Assembly: GCA_025934545.1 (NCBI GenBank)
Contig: JAICXV010000064.1
Location: 1 to 8,397 of the forward strand
DNA length: 8,397 nt
Reading direction: 5' to 3'
Source of the DNA: Verrucomicrobiia bacterium
GTDB taxonomy: Bacteria; Verrucomicrobiota; Verrucomicrobiia; Limisphaerales; Palsa-1400
Position numbers and translations under genes: made by a program. A model generated the notes under the pieces. The model saw only the letters and a program-made list of their open reading frames with translations, ran no database searches and had not been told where the DNA came from. Positions 1-6,063 of this stretch are shown here, in pieces; position 1 is the stretch's first letter, and the number at the start of each line of letters is the position of its first letter.

Positions 1-69
1 CCGGCAGGACTTGAACCTGCAACCTTCTGATCCGAAGTCAGAAGCTCTATCCAATTGAGCTACGGTTGC
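1..69 (-). tRNA. tRNA-Arg (anticodon UCG), 3' end cut by window edge
   Basis: Read on the minus strand, the cloverleaf starts at 69 with acceptor strand GCAACCG. It continues with TA, a D arm (GCTC...GAGC), an anticodon stem TCTGA/TCAGA enclosing the 7-base loop CTTCGGA, a variable loop, and a T arm GCAGG-TTCAAGT-CCTGC. The loop places UCG at positions 34-36, which reads the arginine codon CGA. Only the first three bases (CGG) of the 3' acceptor strand are inside the window. The last four acceptor bases, the discriminator base and any encoded CCA lie beyond the left edge. It is transcribed in the same direction as rpoN. Confidence 0.95.
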
Positions 70-74
70 GTTTG

Positions 75-106
75 ATTATCAGAACAGAAATCTCAACGAC
101 TGTCAA
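75..106 (-). promoter_or_regulatory. possible sigma-70 promoter of the tRNA-Arg gene
   Basis: On the minus strand a perfect TTGACA (-35; 101-106) is followed, after a rather long 20-base spacer, by GATAAT (-10; 75-80, 5 of 6 matches to TATAAT). The mature tRNA 5' end at 69 is only 5 bases beyond the -10 box, so the transcript would have almost no leader. The long spacer and short leader make this tentative. Confidence 0.35.
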
Positions 107-158
107 AACTGTGTCTCGGCGCGCTGCGATCAAAGTGATGGTCAGCGTTCCGTGCCAA

Positions 159-263
159 GGAGCGCGGACTTCAGTCCACTTCAGCGCACGAACACAATGG
201 GCACTCGATCGTTACTACATTTATTGAGAAGCTCAAGTTTAAGCGGACTGAAGTCCGCGCTCC
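159..263. repeat. REPIN-like inverted repeat, 19-bp perfect arms
   Basis: The left arm 159-177 (GGAGCGCGGACTTCAGTCC) and right arm 245-263 are perfect reverse complements, 19 of 19, separated by 67 bases. Each arm contains its own small hairpin, GGAC-TTCA-GTCC at 166-177 and GGAC-TGAA-GTCC at 245-256. The inner flanks add a few more pairs (179-181 with 241-243). Two short palindromic repeats in inverted orientation in an intergenic gap is the architecture of REP doublets (REPINs), which are usually dispersed by a REP-associated tyrosine transposase elsewhere in the genome. No transposase is in this window. The right arm ends 11 bases past the rpoN stop, so the folded RNA could also stabilise or terminate the rpoN transcript. 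Multi-copy status is inference. Confidence 0.75.
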
Positions 264-274
264 GATCAATTGGG

Positions 275-1774
275 TCAATAAACCTTGCGCAGGTTCGAAG
301 GGAGAATATTAAGCTCGTCGCGGTATTTCGCGACGGTGCGGCGGGCGATGACGATGCCTTTTTCTTTGAGCATCTTGACGATTTCCTGGTCGGACAACGG
401 TTTGGCCGAGTTTTCGCTCTTGAACATTTCCGAGACCATGTCTTTGACGCTGGTGTTGGAAACACCGTTGCCGCTGTCGGTCTTAATGCCCGACGTGAAA
501 AAGTATTTCATTTCGAACACGCCTTGCGGGGTCTGAATGTATTTGTTCGAAACGGCGCGGCTAACGGTGGTTTCATGAACGCCGACGACTTCCGCAATCT
601 GCACCATGGTCATCGGCCTCAGATGCGCGACGCCTTTTTCCATGAACTCGCGCTGACGTTTCACGATTTCGTTGCCGATGTTCAAAATGGTTTGCTGGCG
701 CTGCTGCAAGCTCTTGATGAGAAATTTTCCAGCGCGAATTTTGTCGCGAATATAATCGCGGACTTCGCTTGAGGCGTCGGCCTGACCCATCAGGTCTTTG
801 TAAGTGTTACTGATGCGCAGGTGTGGGATCTGTTCGTTGTTCGTCGTGACGACAAAGTCCTCACCCACTTTGACAACGAACACTTCCGGGGAAATGTAAC
901 GGTCGTTGTCCGGCAAATATTCGCGGCCCGGCCGCGGTTCTAACAGTGAAATGCGGCCGACCGCTTCCTGCGCCTGATCGACACCGATGCCGAGCCCACG
1001 CGCGATTTCCGGCAGCTTGCGTTTGCTCAACGCTTCCATGAAATCGCGAATGATTTTGTATTCGAGAGTCTTGTCCTTGCCGCCGCGCTCGAGCTGGAGC
1101 ATGAGGCACTCGCGCAAATCGCGACAGCCAACGCCGGGAGGATGGAACGTCTGAATGACCTTCAATATCTCAATGATTTCGTCGGCGGGAATATTGGTCG
1201 AAAACGCCAACTCATCGATGCTCGCCTTGAGATAGCCGTAATCGTCAATGTTGCCGATGATCATCTCCGCGATCGAACGCTCATCCTCGTCCATGTCGGA
1301 GAAGCGCATCTGTTCGAGTAAATTTTCCTGGAGCGACGTGCCGGCCACGAGCGAGTCGAACATGAATTGGCGGCGTTCTTCCGCTTCCTGGCTCTGGCGC
1401 ATCGGAATATTGGTGGCGGCAAAATGATCGCGCCATTCCTGGTCCATCTGCGTCAGCTTTTCAAACTCAGCTTGAAAGTCATCAACTGGCCCTTTGTCCG
1501 GTTTTTCCGTCGCGGGATCAAATTTTGTGTCGGCCGGTGGTTCGGCGGGGTCCGAGGCATCGTGCGCGGGCGGACCGTCATCACGAATTTTGTCGCTCTG
1601 CTCGATTTCCGCGGCGGAAATTTCTTCGAGAACCGGGTTCTGTTGCAGTTCCTGTTCGACGAGCGCTTTGAGTTCGAGCGTCGGCGCTTGAAGCAGGGCA
1701 AGCGACTGTTGCAGTTGCGGTGCGAGCACCTGCGACAGCGACATCTTTTGTGATAGATGCAGGCCCTGAGACAT
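275..1774 (-). CDS. rpoN: RNA polymerase sigma-54 factor RpoN
   Basis: This 499-residue protein is full length for sigma-54, the factor that directs core RNA polymerase to -24/-12 promoters and needs an AAA+ activator to open them. The N-terminus (residues 1-50) is the Gln/Leu-rich activator-contact region, with the family-typical LAPQLQQSLALLQ. An acidic low-complexity linker follows at about 55-110, then the core-binding domain. The C-terminal DNA-binding part carries the helix-turn-helix signature VGVHETTVSRAV (about 397-408) and an intact RpoN box, ARRTVAKYRD (477-486), which reads the -24 element. The ATG at 1774 fits because MSQGLHLSQ aligns with the usual family start, although no Shine-Dalgarno is visible. 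It is divergent from the hydrolase gene at 1876 and followed by the inverted repeat. No enhancer-binding activator is encoded here. Confidence 0.97.
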   Translation of the reverse strand: MSQGLHLSQKMSLSQVLAPQLQQSLALLQAPTLELKALVEQELQQNPVLEEISAAEIEQSDKIRDDGPPAHDASDPAEPPADTKFDPATEKPDKGPVDDFQAEFEKLTQMDQEWRDHFAATNIPMRQSQEAEERRQFMFDSLVAGTSLQENLLEQMRFSDMDEDERSIAEMIIGNIDDYGYLKASIDELAFSTNIPADEIIEILKVIQTFHPPGVGCRDLRECLMLQLERGGKDKTLEYKIIRDFMEALSKRKLPEIARGLGIGVDQAQEAVGRISLLEPRPGREYLPDNDRYISPEVFVVKVGEDFVVTTNNEQIPHLRISNTYKDLMGQADASSEVRDYIRDKIRAGKFLIKSLQQRQQTILNIGNEIVKRQREFMEKGVAHLRPMTMVQIAEVVGVHETTVSRAVSNKYIQTPQGVFEMKYFFTSGIKTDSGNGVSNTSVKDMVSEMFKSENSAKPLSDQEIVKMLKEKGIVIARRTVAKYRDELNILPSNLRKVY

Positions 1775-1782
1775 TGTCCAAG

Positions 1783-1810
1783 ATTTTAGTGCAGAAGCCT
1801 CTTAGCTCAA
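1783..1810 (-). promoter_or_regulatory. candidate sigma-70 promoter for rpoN
   Basis: On the minus strand TTGAGC (1805-1810; 4 of 6 matches to TTGACA) precedes TAAAAT (1783-1788; 5 of 6 matches to TATAAT) with a 16-base spacer. A start site 6-7 bases past the -10 box would fall at about 1776-1777, only 2-3 bases before the ATG at 1774. That agrees with the absence of a ribosome binding site and suggests a leaderless or nearly leaderless rpoN mRNA. This is inferred from sequence alone. Confidence 0.4.
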
Positions 1811-1819
1811 GTGGTATTC

Positions 1820-1832
1820 CAGAATATTTCTG
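1820..1832. promoter_or_regulatory. small palindrome in the divergent rpoN/hydrolase spacer
   Basis: CAGAA-TAT-TTCTG is a perfect 5+5 bp inverted repeat with a 3-base centre, in the middle of the 101-base gap between the divergent starts at 1774 and 1876. It lies upstream of the proposed rpoN -35 box. It could be an operator for a dimeric regulator of one or both genes. It is short and AT-rich enough to be chance. Confidence 0.25.
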
Positions 1833-1862
1833 AAAAAGATTGCTGGATTTTTTCCAAAATCC

Positions 1863-1867
1863 TAAGG
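1863..1867 (+). promoter_or_regulatory. ribosome binding site deciding the GTG start of the hydrolase gene
   Basis: TAAGG lies 8 bases before a GTG at 1876. The upstream TTG at 1840 in the same frame has only a weak purine run before it. This supports the GTG start, which also matches where the protein family normally begins. Confidence 0.55.
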
Positions 1868-1875
1868 TTGCGGCC

Positions 1876-2658
1876 GTGTCCGCGCGACTGACGATTTTAG
1901 GAAGTGGTTCTTCGGGAAATTGCGCTTACCTCGAAACCGACGATACGCGGCTGCTCATCGATGCTGGCCTGAGCGGTCGGCAAATTCGTCAACGGCTGGC
2001 GACGATTGGACGGTCGCCCGAGAGTCTGCAGGGAATTTTAATTACCCACGAACATTCCGATCACATCACCGGCCTGGTCGGCATTTTGTCCAAGGTGAAG
2101 GTCCCGATTTATTGCAATCGCCTGACCAAAGAAGCCATCGAATCGCAGCTCGGCTTCAAAATGGAATGCAGGATTTTTGATACCGGCGGCTCATTTGAAA
2201 TCGGCGACGTCGTTGTCGAAACGTTTTCCGTGCCCCACGATGCATATGATCCGGTTGGTTTTTTACTTAAGACACGGAACGGGAATGTTGGCCTGCTGAC
2301 CGACCTCGGCCACGCCACCAAACTCGCCGTCGAACGCGTGCGCGCCGCGAATGTTCTAATTTTAGAAACCAACCATGACGTCAAGATGCTGCAAAATGAT
2401 CCGCATCGCCCATGGAGTTTGAAGCAGCGGATTTTGAGCCGGCACGGTCATTTGTCCAATGAAGCCGCCGCCGATGTCGCGCAGGAAATTGTCACTTCCG
2501 AACTGCGCCAGCTTTATTTGGCGCATTTGAGCCGCGACTGTAACACGCCGGAACTGGCCCATAACGTTATCAGCGAACGGATGCAGAAAATCGGCGCCAC
2601 ACATGTGAACGTTAAATCGACGTCACAAGATGCGATTTGCCCGACGCTGGAATTGTAA
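1876..2658 (+). CDS. metallo-beta-lactamase-fold hydrolase, YycJ/WalJ type
   Basis: A 260-residue metal-dependent hydrolase. The N-terminus MSARLTILGSGSSGNC matches the start of the YycJ/WalJ family (a short beta strand, then SGSSGN). The dinuclear metal motif is intact: THEHSDH gives H58, H60, D62 and H63. Further likely ligands are H121 (VPHD) and D143 (LLTDLG), and the family-typical GHLSNE (191-196) and AHLSRDCNTPE (216-226) are present. Characterised YycJ/WalJ proteins have been described as 5' exonucleases linked to DNA repair and, in Firmicutes, sit beside walRK; no such kinase or regulator is here. The frame stays open upstream to a TTG at 1840, giving 272 residues, but the extra 12 residues are unlike the family. 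It heads the seven-gene plus-strand run and is divergent from rpoN. The family is clear; the natural substrate is not. Confidence 0.9.
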   Translation: MSARLTILGSGSSGNCAYLETDDTRLLIDAGLSGRQIRQRLATIGRSPESLQGILITHEHSDHITGLVGILSKVKVPIYCNRLTKEAIESQLGFKMECRIFDTGGSFEIGDVVVETFSVPHDAYDPVGFLLKTRNGNVGLLTDLGHATKLAVERVRAANVLILETNHDVKMLQNDPHRPWSLKQRILSRHGHLSNEAAADVAQEIVTSELRQLYLAHLSRDCNTPELAHNVISERMQKIGATHVNVKSTSQDAICPTLEL

Positions 2659-2701
2659 GTCGCTTGATTTTTTTCGGGTTGCCACCACGTTAGTCAATAA
2701 T

Positions 2702-3151
2702 ATGCCAAACTCCTTTATTGATCTGACGAAACGTGCTCCGCGCAGCGCCCGCGTCCGCATCGGCGGCTATGTCATCCTGCCGCGAATGTTGGATAAAGGC
2801 CGCGCAACAATTGCCGGAACACAAGGTGACTATAAATATGCGTGCCCGCTCGACCAGCAGTTCCTCAACTTCATCGGTGTCGATCCGGATAAATTAAAGG
2901 AGCAACTGGCGGCCGGCAAAGGCGATGGCGAGATTTTGGATTGGATCGAAAAGAATTCGAAAAACCACCCAACGCCCGAACAAATCGCGCATTGGTCGGC
3001 GTCACAAGAGCAGCGCGGTCCGACTGACGCGGATACACGCAAGTTTTTTGAGGAACTCAAGGCAGACTGTGCGCCGAAACGTAAGGATGTCGCCGCGTGG
3101 TTTGACTTGTTGGATATCGACGATTTTGTAAGCTACGGGGGCAAAGCCTAA
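2702..3151 (+). CDS. DUF5069 domain-containing protein
   Basis: A 149-residue soluble protein without signal peptide or membrane segment. The opening FIDLTKRAPRSARVRIGGY, followed by VILPRMLDKGRA (24-35), is characteristic of DUF5069, a small family common in Verrucomicrobiota and Planctomycetes with no assigned biochemical role. The rest is helical and charged (DPDKLKEQLAAG 61-72; EQIAHWSASQEQRGP 93-107) and ends with WFDLLDIDDFVSYGG (133-147). The start is placed at the ATG at 2702 because the conserved part begins there. An upstream in-frame ATG at 2630 would overlap the hydrolase gene and add 24 unrelated residues. No Shine-Dalgarno stands out. It lies 43 bases after the hydrolase gene and 15 bases before the oxidoreductase gene, so it probably shares their transcript. 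Function unknown. Confidence 0.85.
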   Translation: MPNSFIDLTKRAPRSARVRIGGYVILPRMLDKGRATIAGTQGDYKYACPLDQQFLNFIGVDPDKLKEQLAAGKGDGEILDWIEKNSKNHPTPEQIAHWSASQEQRGPTDADTRKFFEELKADCAPKRKDVAAWFDLLDIDDFVSYGGKA

Positions 3152-3166
3152 TGGCTAAAGCCCTCT

Positions 3167-4612
3167 ATGAAATTAACTCGCCGCAGCTTCTTACAAAAAA
3201 CTGCGCTGGCCACCAGCGCACTCACATTCTCAATTAACAAACGCGTCCTCGGCGCCAACAGTGACATTCGTGTCGCCGTCGTCGGCTTCCATGGTCGCGG
3301 CACCTCGCACATTGCGGATGCGCGCAATATAAAAGGCGTTCGCCTCGTCGCGCTCTGCGATGTCGACAAGCACGTCCTCGGCAATGGCATCGAACAATGT
3401 AAAAAGCGCGGCGAACAGGTCGAGGCTTACACGGACATTCGCAAACTGGTTGAGAACAAAAACGTCGACGTCATTTCGATTGCGACACCGAATCATTGGC
3501 ATGCCCTCGCCTCAATTTGGGCGATGCAATCGGGCAAAGATGTTTACGTGGAAAAACCGATATCGCACAACGTCTGGGAAGGACCGCAGGTCGTCAAAGC
3601 TGCGCGCAAATACAATCGCATATGCCAGGCCGGCACGCAGTCGCGCTCGAGCCAGGGAATTAAAGAAGCGGTCGCGTGGGTGCAACAAGGTAACCTCGGA
3701 AAAATCGTGGTCGCGCGCGGGCTCTGTTATAAGGCGCGTCCGAGCATTGGAAAAAACGGACCGCAAAAAGTCCCCGATTACATCGACTACGATCTTTGGT
3801 GCGGTCCAGCGCCCATGACGCCGCCACGCTGGGACCACAAAAAATATGGCCCGGTCCACTATGATTGGCATTGGTTTTGGAATTACGGCAACGGCGACCT
3901 CGGTAACCAGGGCATCCATCAAATGGACATCGCCCGCTGGTTCCTCGGCGAACAACATTTGTCGCCGCGCGTATTTTCCGTCGGCGGACGGTTGGGTTAC
4001 GAAGACGATGGTGAAACGCCGAATACGATGATGGTCTATCACGATTATGAAAAAGCACCTTTGATTTTCGAAGTGCGCGGTTTGCCGGAGAGCGCCACAT
4101 CGCATCGCATGGGCAAATATATGGGAGACAGCGTGGGCGCGAGTATCGAGTGCGAAGGCGGACGCGTGCAGGTGCCCGATTATACCAAGGCGATTGCCTT
4201 CGATAAGAGCGGTAAAGAAATCAAACGGTTCGAAGGCACGACCAGTCACTACGAAAACTTCATCAAGGCCGTGCGCAGCCGCAAAGTGAGCGACCTGCAT
4301 GCAGATATTCAGGAAGGCCACATCTCCAGCGCGCTTTGCCATACCGGAAACATTTCCTATCGCCTCGGCAAAACGGCGAACCCTGAGGACATTCGCGACC
4401 AGATCAAAAGCGATCGCGACGCCGTCAATACGTTCAATCGCATGGCCGAACATCTCGCGCAAAACAACGTCGACCTGAATAAAACCAAAGCGACCCTGGG
4501 CCGTTTTTTGAAAATGGACCCGGCGCAGGAAAAATTCATCGATTGCACGGACGCCGACGCCCTACTCACGAGAGAATATCGCAAACCGTTTGTTGTGCCG
4601 GCGCAGGTCTAA
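3167..4612 (+). CDS. Gfo/Idh/MocA family oxidoreductase with Tat signal peptide
   Basis: A 481-residue NAD(P)-dependent dehydrogenase of the glucose-fructose oxidoreductase/inositol dehydrogenase family. Residues 4-10 (TRRSFLQ) form a twin-arginine motif, followed by a hydrophobic stretch (12-23) and a plausible cleavage site near A30. The folded, cofactor-loaded enzyme is therefore probably exported to the periplasm. The Rossmann fold follows directly: GFHGRG (40-45) binds the dinucleotide, CDVD (64-67) ends beta-2, and VEKPI (128-132) holds the family EKP motif with K130. The C-terminal sugar-binding domain includes GNQGIHQMD (246-254), whose H251 and D254 match the usual catalytic pair. 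Exported members of this type are abundant in Verrucomicrobiota and Planctomycetes and act on sugars or polyols, but the substrate cannot be told from sequence. The ATG at 3167 is chosen because it places the RR motif at residues 5-6. Confidence 0.93.
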   Translation: MKLTRRSFLQKTALATSALTFSINKRVLGANSDIRVAVVGFHGRGTSHIADARNIKGVRLVALCDVDKHVLGNGIEQCKKRGEQVEAYTDIRKLVENKNVDVISIATPNHWHALASIWAMQSGKDVYVEKPISHNVWEGPQVVKAARKYNRICQAGTQSRSSQGIKEAVAWVQQGNLGKIVVARGLCYKARPSIGKNGPQKVPDYIDYDLWCGPAPMTPPRWDHKKYGPVHYDWHWFWNYGNGDLGNQGIHQMDIARWFLGEQHLSPRVFSVGGRLGYEDDGETPNTMMVYHDYEKAPLIFEVRGLPESATSHRMGKYMGDSVGASIECEGGRVQVPDYTKAIAFDKSGKEIKRFEGTTSHYENFIKAVRSRKVSDLHADIQEGHISSALCHTGNISYRLGKTANPEDIRDQIKSDRDAVNTFNRMAEHLAQNNVDLNKTKATLGRFLKMDPAQEKFIDCTDADALLTREYRKPFVVPAQV

Positions 4613-5272
4613 ATGGCGAAGCGCGTTTTCATTACCGGCGCCACCGGTTACATGGGACAGCGACTTGTGCCGTTGCTGATCGCGCGTGGTCACACAGTGA
4701 AAACCGTTGTGCGCAAGGGGTCGGAAAATAAAGTGCCGGCCAATACCGAATTCGTCACGACTGATCCGTTGCAGGCTGACACTTACACACGCGCGATCGC
4801 GCCGTGTGAAACATTCGTTCACCTCATCGGCGTGCCGCATCCAAATCCGGCCAAAGCGAAAGACTTCCGCCAAATTGATTACGTCTCCGCGCAAGTCGCG
4901 ATGGAATCGGCCAAAGAAGCGCGCGTTGCGCATTTCATTTATCTCAGCGTCGCGCATCCCGCGCCGATGATGCGTGAATACATCGAGGTCCGCAGCGAAT
5001 GCGAGGAAACGATTCGCAAACACGGACTGACCGCGACCATCTTGCGGCCATGGTATGTTCTCGGGCCCGGCCATCGCTGGCCTTACGCGTTGATTCCATT
5101 TTATTGGCTTTGCGAAAGATTCCCCGCAACGCGTGAAGGAGCGCGCCGCCTCGGCTTGGTCACGCTAAACCAAATGGTCGATGCGCTGACGTGGAGTGTG
5201 GAAAATCCACCGGTCGGCGTGCGGATTTTGGAAGTGCCGCAGATACGCAACGCACGACTGCAATCCGTTTAA
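4613..5272 (+). CDS. NAD(P)-binding epimerase/NmrA-like (atypical SDR) protein
   Basis: A 219-residue single-domain Rossmann protein. FITGATGYMG (6-15) gives the GxxGxxG dinucleotide loop of extended/atypical short-chain dehydrogenases. VHLIGVPHP (69-77) and FIYLSVAHP (108-116) are the beta-4 and beta-5 strands, and LRPWYVLGPG (144-153) is the typical later strand and loop. The usual catalytic YxxxK appears as Y123-IEV-R127, with Arg in place of Lys, as in many NmrA/NDUFA9-like proteins that bind the cofactor without classic dehydrogenase activity. At 219 residues it is shorter than the usual 280-320, with the C-terminal substrate domain reduced. The ATG abuts the TAA of the preceding oxidoreductase gene, with a weak AGG at 4605-4607, so the two are probably co-translated. 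There is no signal peptide, so it should be cytoplasmic, unlike its neighbour. Confidence 0.85.
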   Translation: MAKRVFITGATGYMGQRLVPLLIARGHTVKTVVRKGSENKVPANTEFVTTDPLQADTYTRAIAPCETFVHLIGVPHPNPAKAKDFRQIDYVSAQVAMESAKEARVAHFIYLSVAHPAPMMREYIEVRSECEETIRKHGLTATILRPWYVLGPGHRWPYALIPFYWLCERFPATREGARRLGLVTLNQMVDALTWSVENPPVGVRILEVPQIRNARLQSV

Positions 5273-5334
5273 ATGTCTGCCGCTGCCATCACAGACTTCC
5301 CTTTTCCACTTGGATAACGGAAACTGCTCGCTCA

Positions 5335-6063
5335 ATGAATTGGTTCCTGCTCGGCGGCAGTCTCGCCTGCGCCGGTTTCGTCCAAGGGCTGACAGGCTTC
5401 GGTTTCGGTCTGGTGTCGATGTCGATCATGCCGCTGTTCATGAACGTCAAAGAAGCCGCCGCGATCTCCACCGTTTTTTCTCTGCTCGCGACGGTGACGA
5501 CGTTCATCCGCCATGCGCATGATTATAATTGGCGGCTCGGATTTGTATTTCTGCTCTGCGCATGCGTCGGCGTGCCGGTCGGCGTTTATTTTTTAGACCG
5601 AACCAACGAATCGCTTTTGGTCCACATCCTCGGCGCGTTAATGGTCGTCATCGCCGCGCACGAATTGCTTTCCAAACGCAAGATCGAACGTGTTCCAACG
5701 ACGGTTACGGTTCCGCTGGGACTTTTCAGCGGCGCATTGTCCGGCGCATTTAATCTCGGCGGTACTCCAACCGCGGCCTACGCCTATGCTCATCAATGGA
5801 CGCGCGGCCAAATCATCGCCTTCCTCCAAGTCATGATCACCGTGAGCTGCGTGCTGCGCATGGTTTGTTACGCGCGTTTCGGTTATTTCCAGCAGTTTTC
5901 CTGGACGCGCGGTCTGTTGCTGGCCGCGCCGCTCTACCTGGCGATTGCCGGTGGCCACGCCTGTCTGCAAAAAATTTCACCGGCCCACATGCGACGCGCC
6001 ATTTTTATCTTCATTGCAGTTGCCGGTTTGTATTATTTGTTTTTGCACCACAGCAAACCATGA
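5335..6063 (+). CDS. TauE/SafE-type sulfite/anion exporter family membrane protein
   Basis: A 242-residue integral membrane protein with about seven to eight hydrophobic segments (roughly 3-28, 42-58, 67-86, 93-110, 124-150, 158-178, 191-210, 220-237). Both halves carry the glycine-rich repeat of the TauE/SafE family: AGFVQGLTGFGFGLVSM (13-29) and GLFSGALSGAFNLGGTP (129-145). Characterised members export sulfite, sulfoacetate or related anions, often after sulfonate breakdown, but many are of unknown substrate. The frame is open upstream to an ATG at 5191 inside the previous gene. The ATG at 5335 is chosen because hydrophobic, family-like sequence begins there and the 48 upstream residues are not membrane-like. 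It follows a 62-base gap, the largest in this run, and its TGA overlaps the next start (ATGA). Confidence 0.85.
   Translation: MNWFLLGGSLACAGFVQGLTGFGFGLVSMSIMPLFMNVKEAAAISTVFSLLATVTTFIRHAHDYNWRLGFVFLLCACVGVPVGVYFLDRTNESLLVHILGALMVVIAAHELLSKRKIERVPTTVTVPLGLFSGALSGAFNLGGTPTAAYAYAHQWTRGQIIAFLQVMITVSCVLRMVCYARFGYFQQFSWTRGLLLAAPLYLAIAGGHACLQKISPAHMRRAIFIFIAVAGLYYLFLHHSKP

Noticed and set aside
70..158. tRNA-adjacent integration site (att) for a mobile element.
   Set aside because: The tRNA 3' end, where integrases usually act, lies outside the window, and no integrase or duplicated tRNA fragment is seen.
152..772. 206-codon plus-strand frame covering the inverted repeat and the 3' end of rpoN.
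   Set aside because: It is antisense to the conserved DNA-binding domain and RpoN box, and its predicted protein is compositionally odd without a family match.
1817..1835. Alternating TTC/GAA blocks resembling a eukaryotic heat-shock element.
   Set aside because: That element has no meaning in bacteria; the only robust part is the 13-base palindrome, reported separately.
2656..2674. Run of seven T at 2668-2674 after the hydrolase stop, as an intrinsic terminator.
   Set aside because: The preceding sequence forms at most a 3-bp stem (AAG-TCG-CTT), too weak to support a terminator.
3151..3237. Short frame starting with an ATG overlapping the DUF5069 stop (TAATG), possible leader peptide.
   Set aside because: It runs only 28 codons in a different frame into the Tat signal region of the oxidoreductase and shows no peptide features of its own.
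3512..4462. Long 316-codon open frame on the minus strand opposite the oxidoreductase.
   Set aside because: It is antisense to a well-supported Gfo/Idh/MocA gene and its product is His/Arg/Phe-rich with no recognisable motif, typical of a shadow frame in GC-rich coding DNA.
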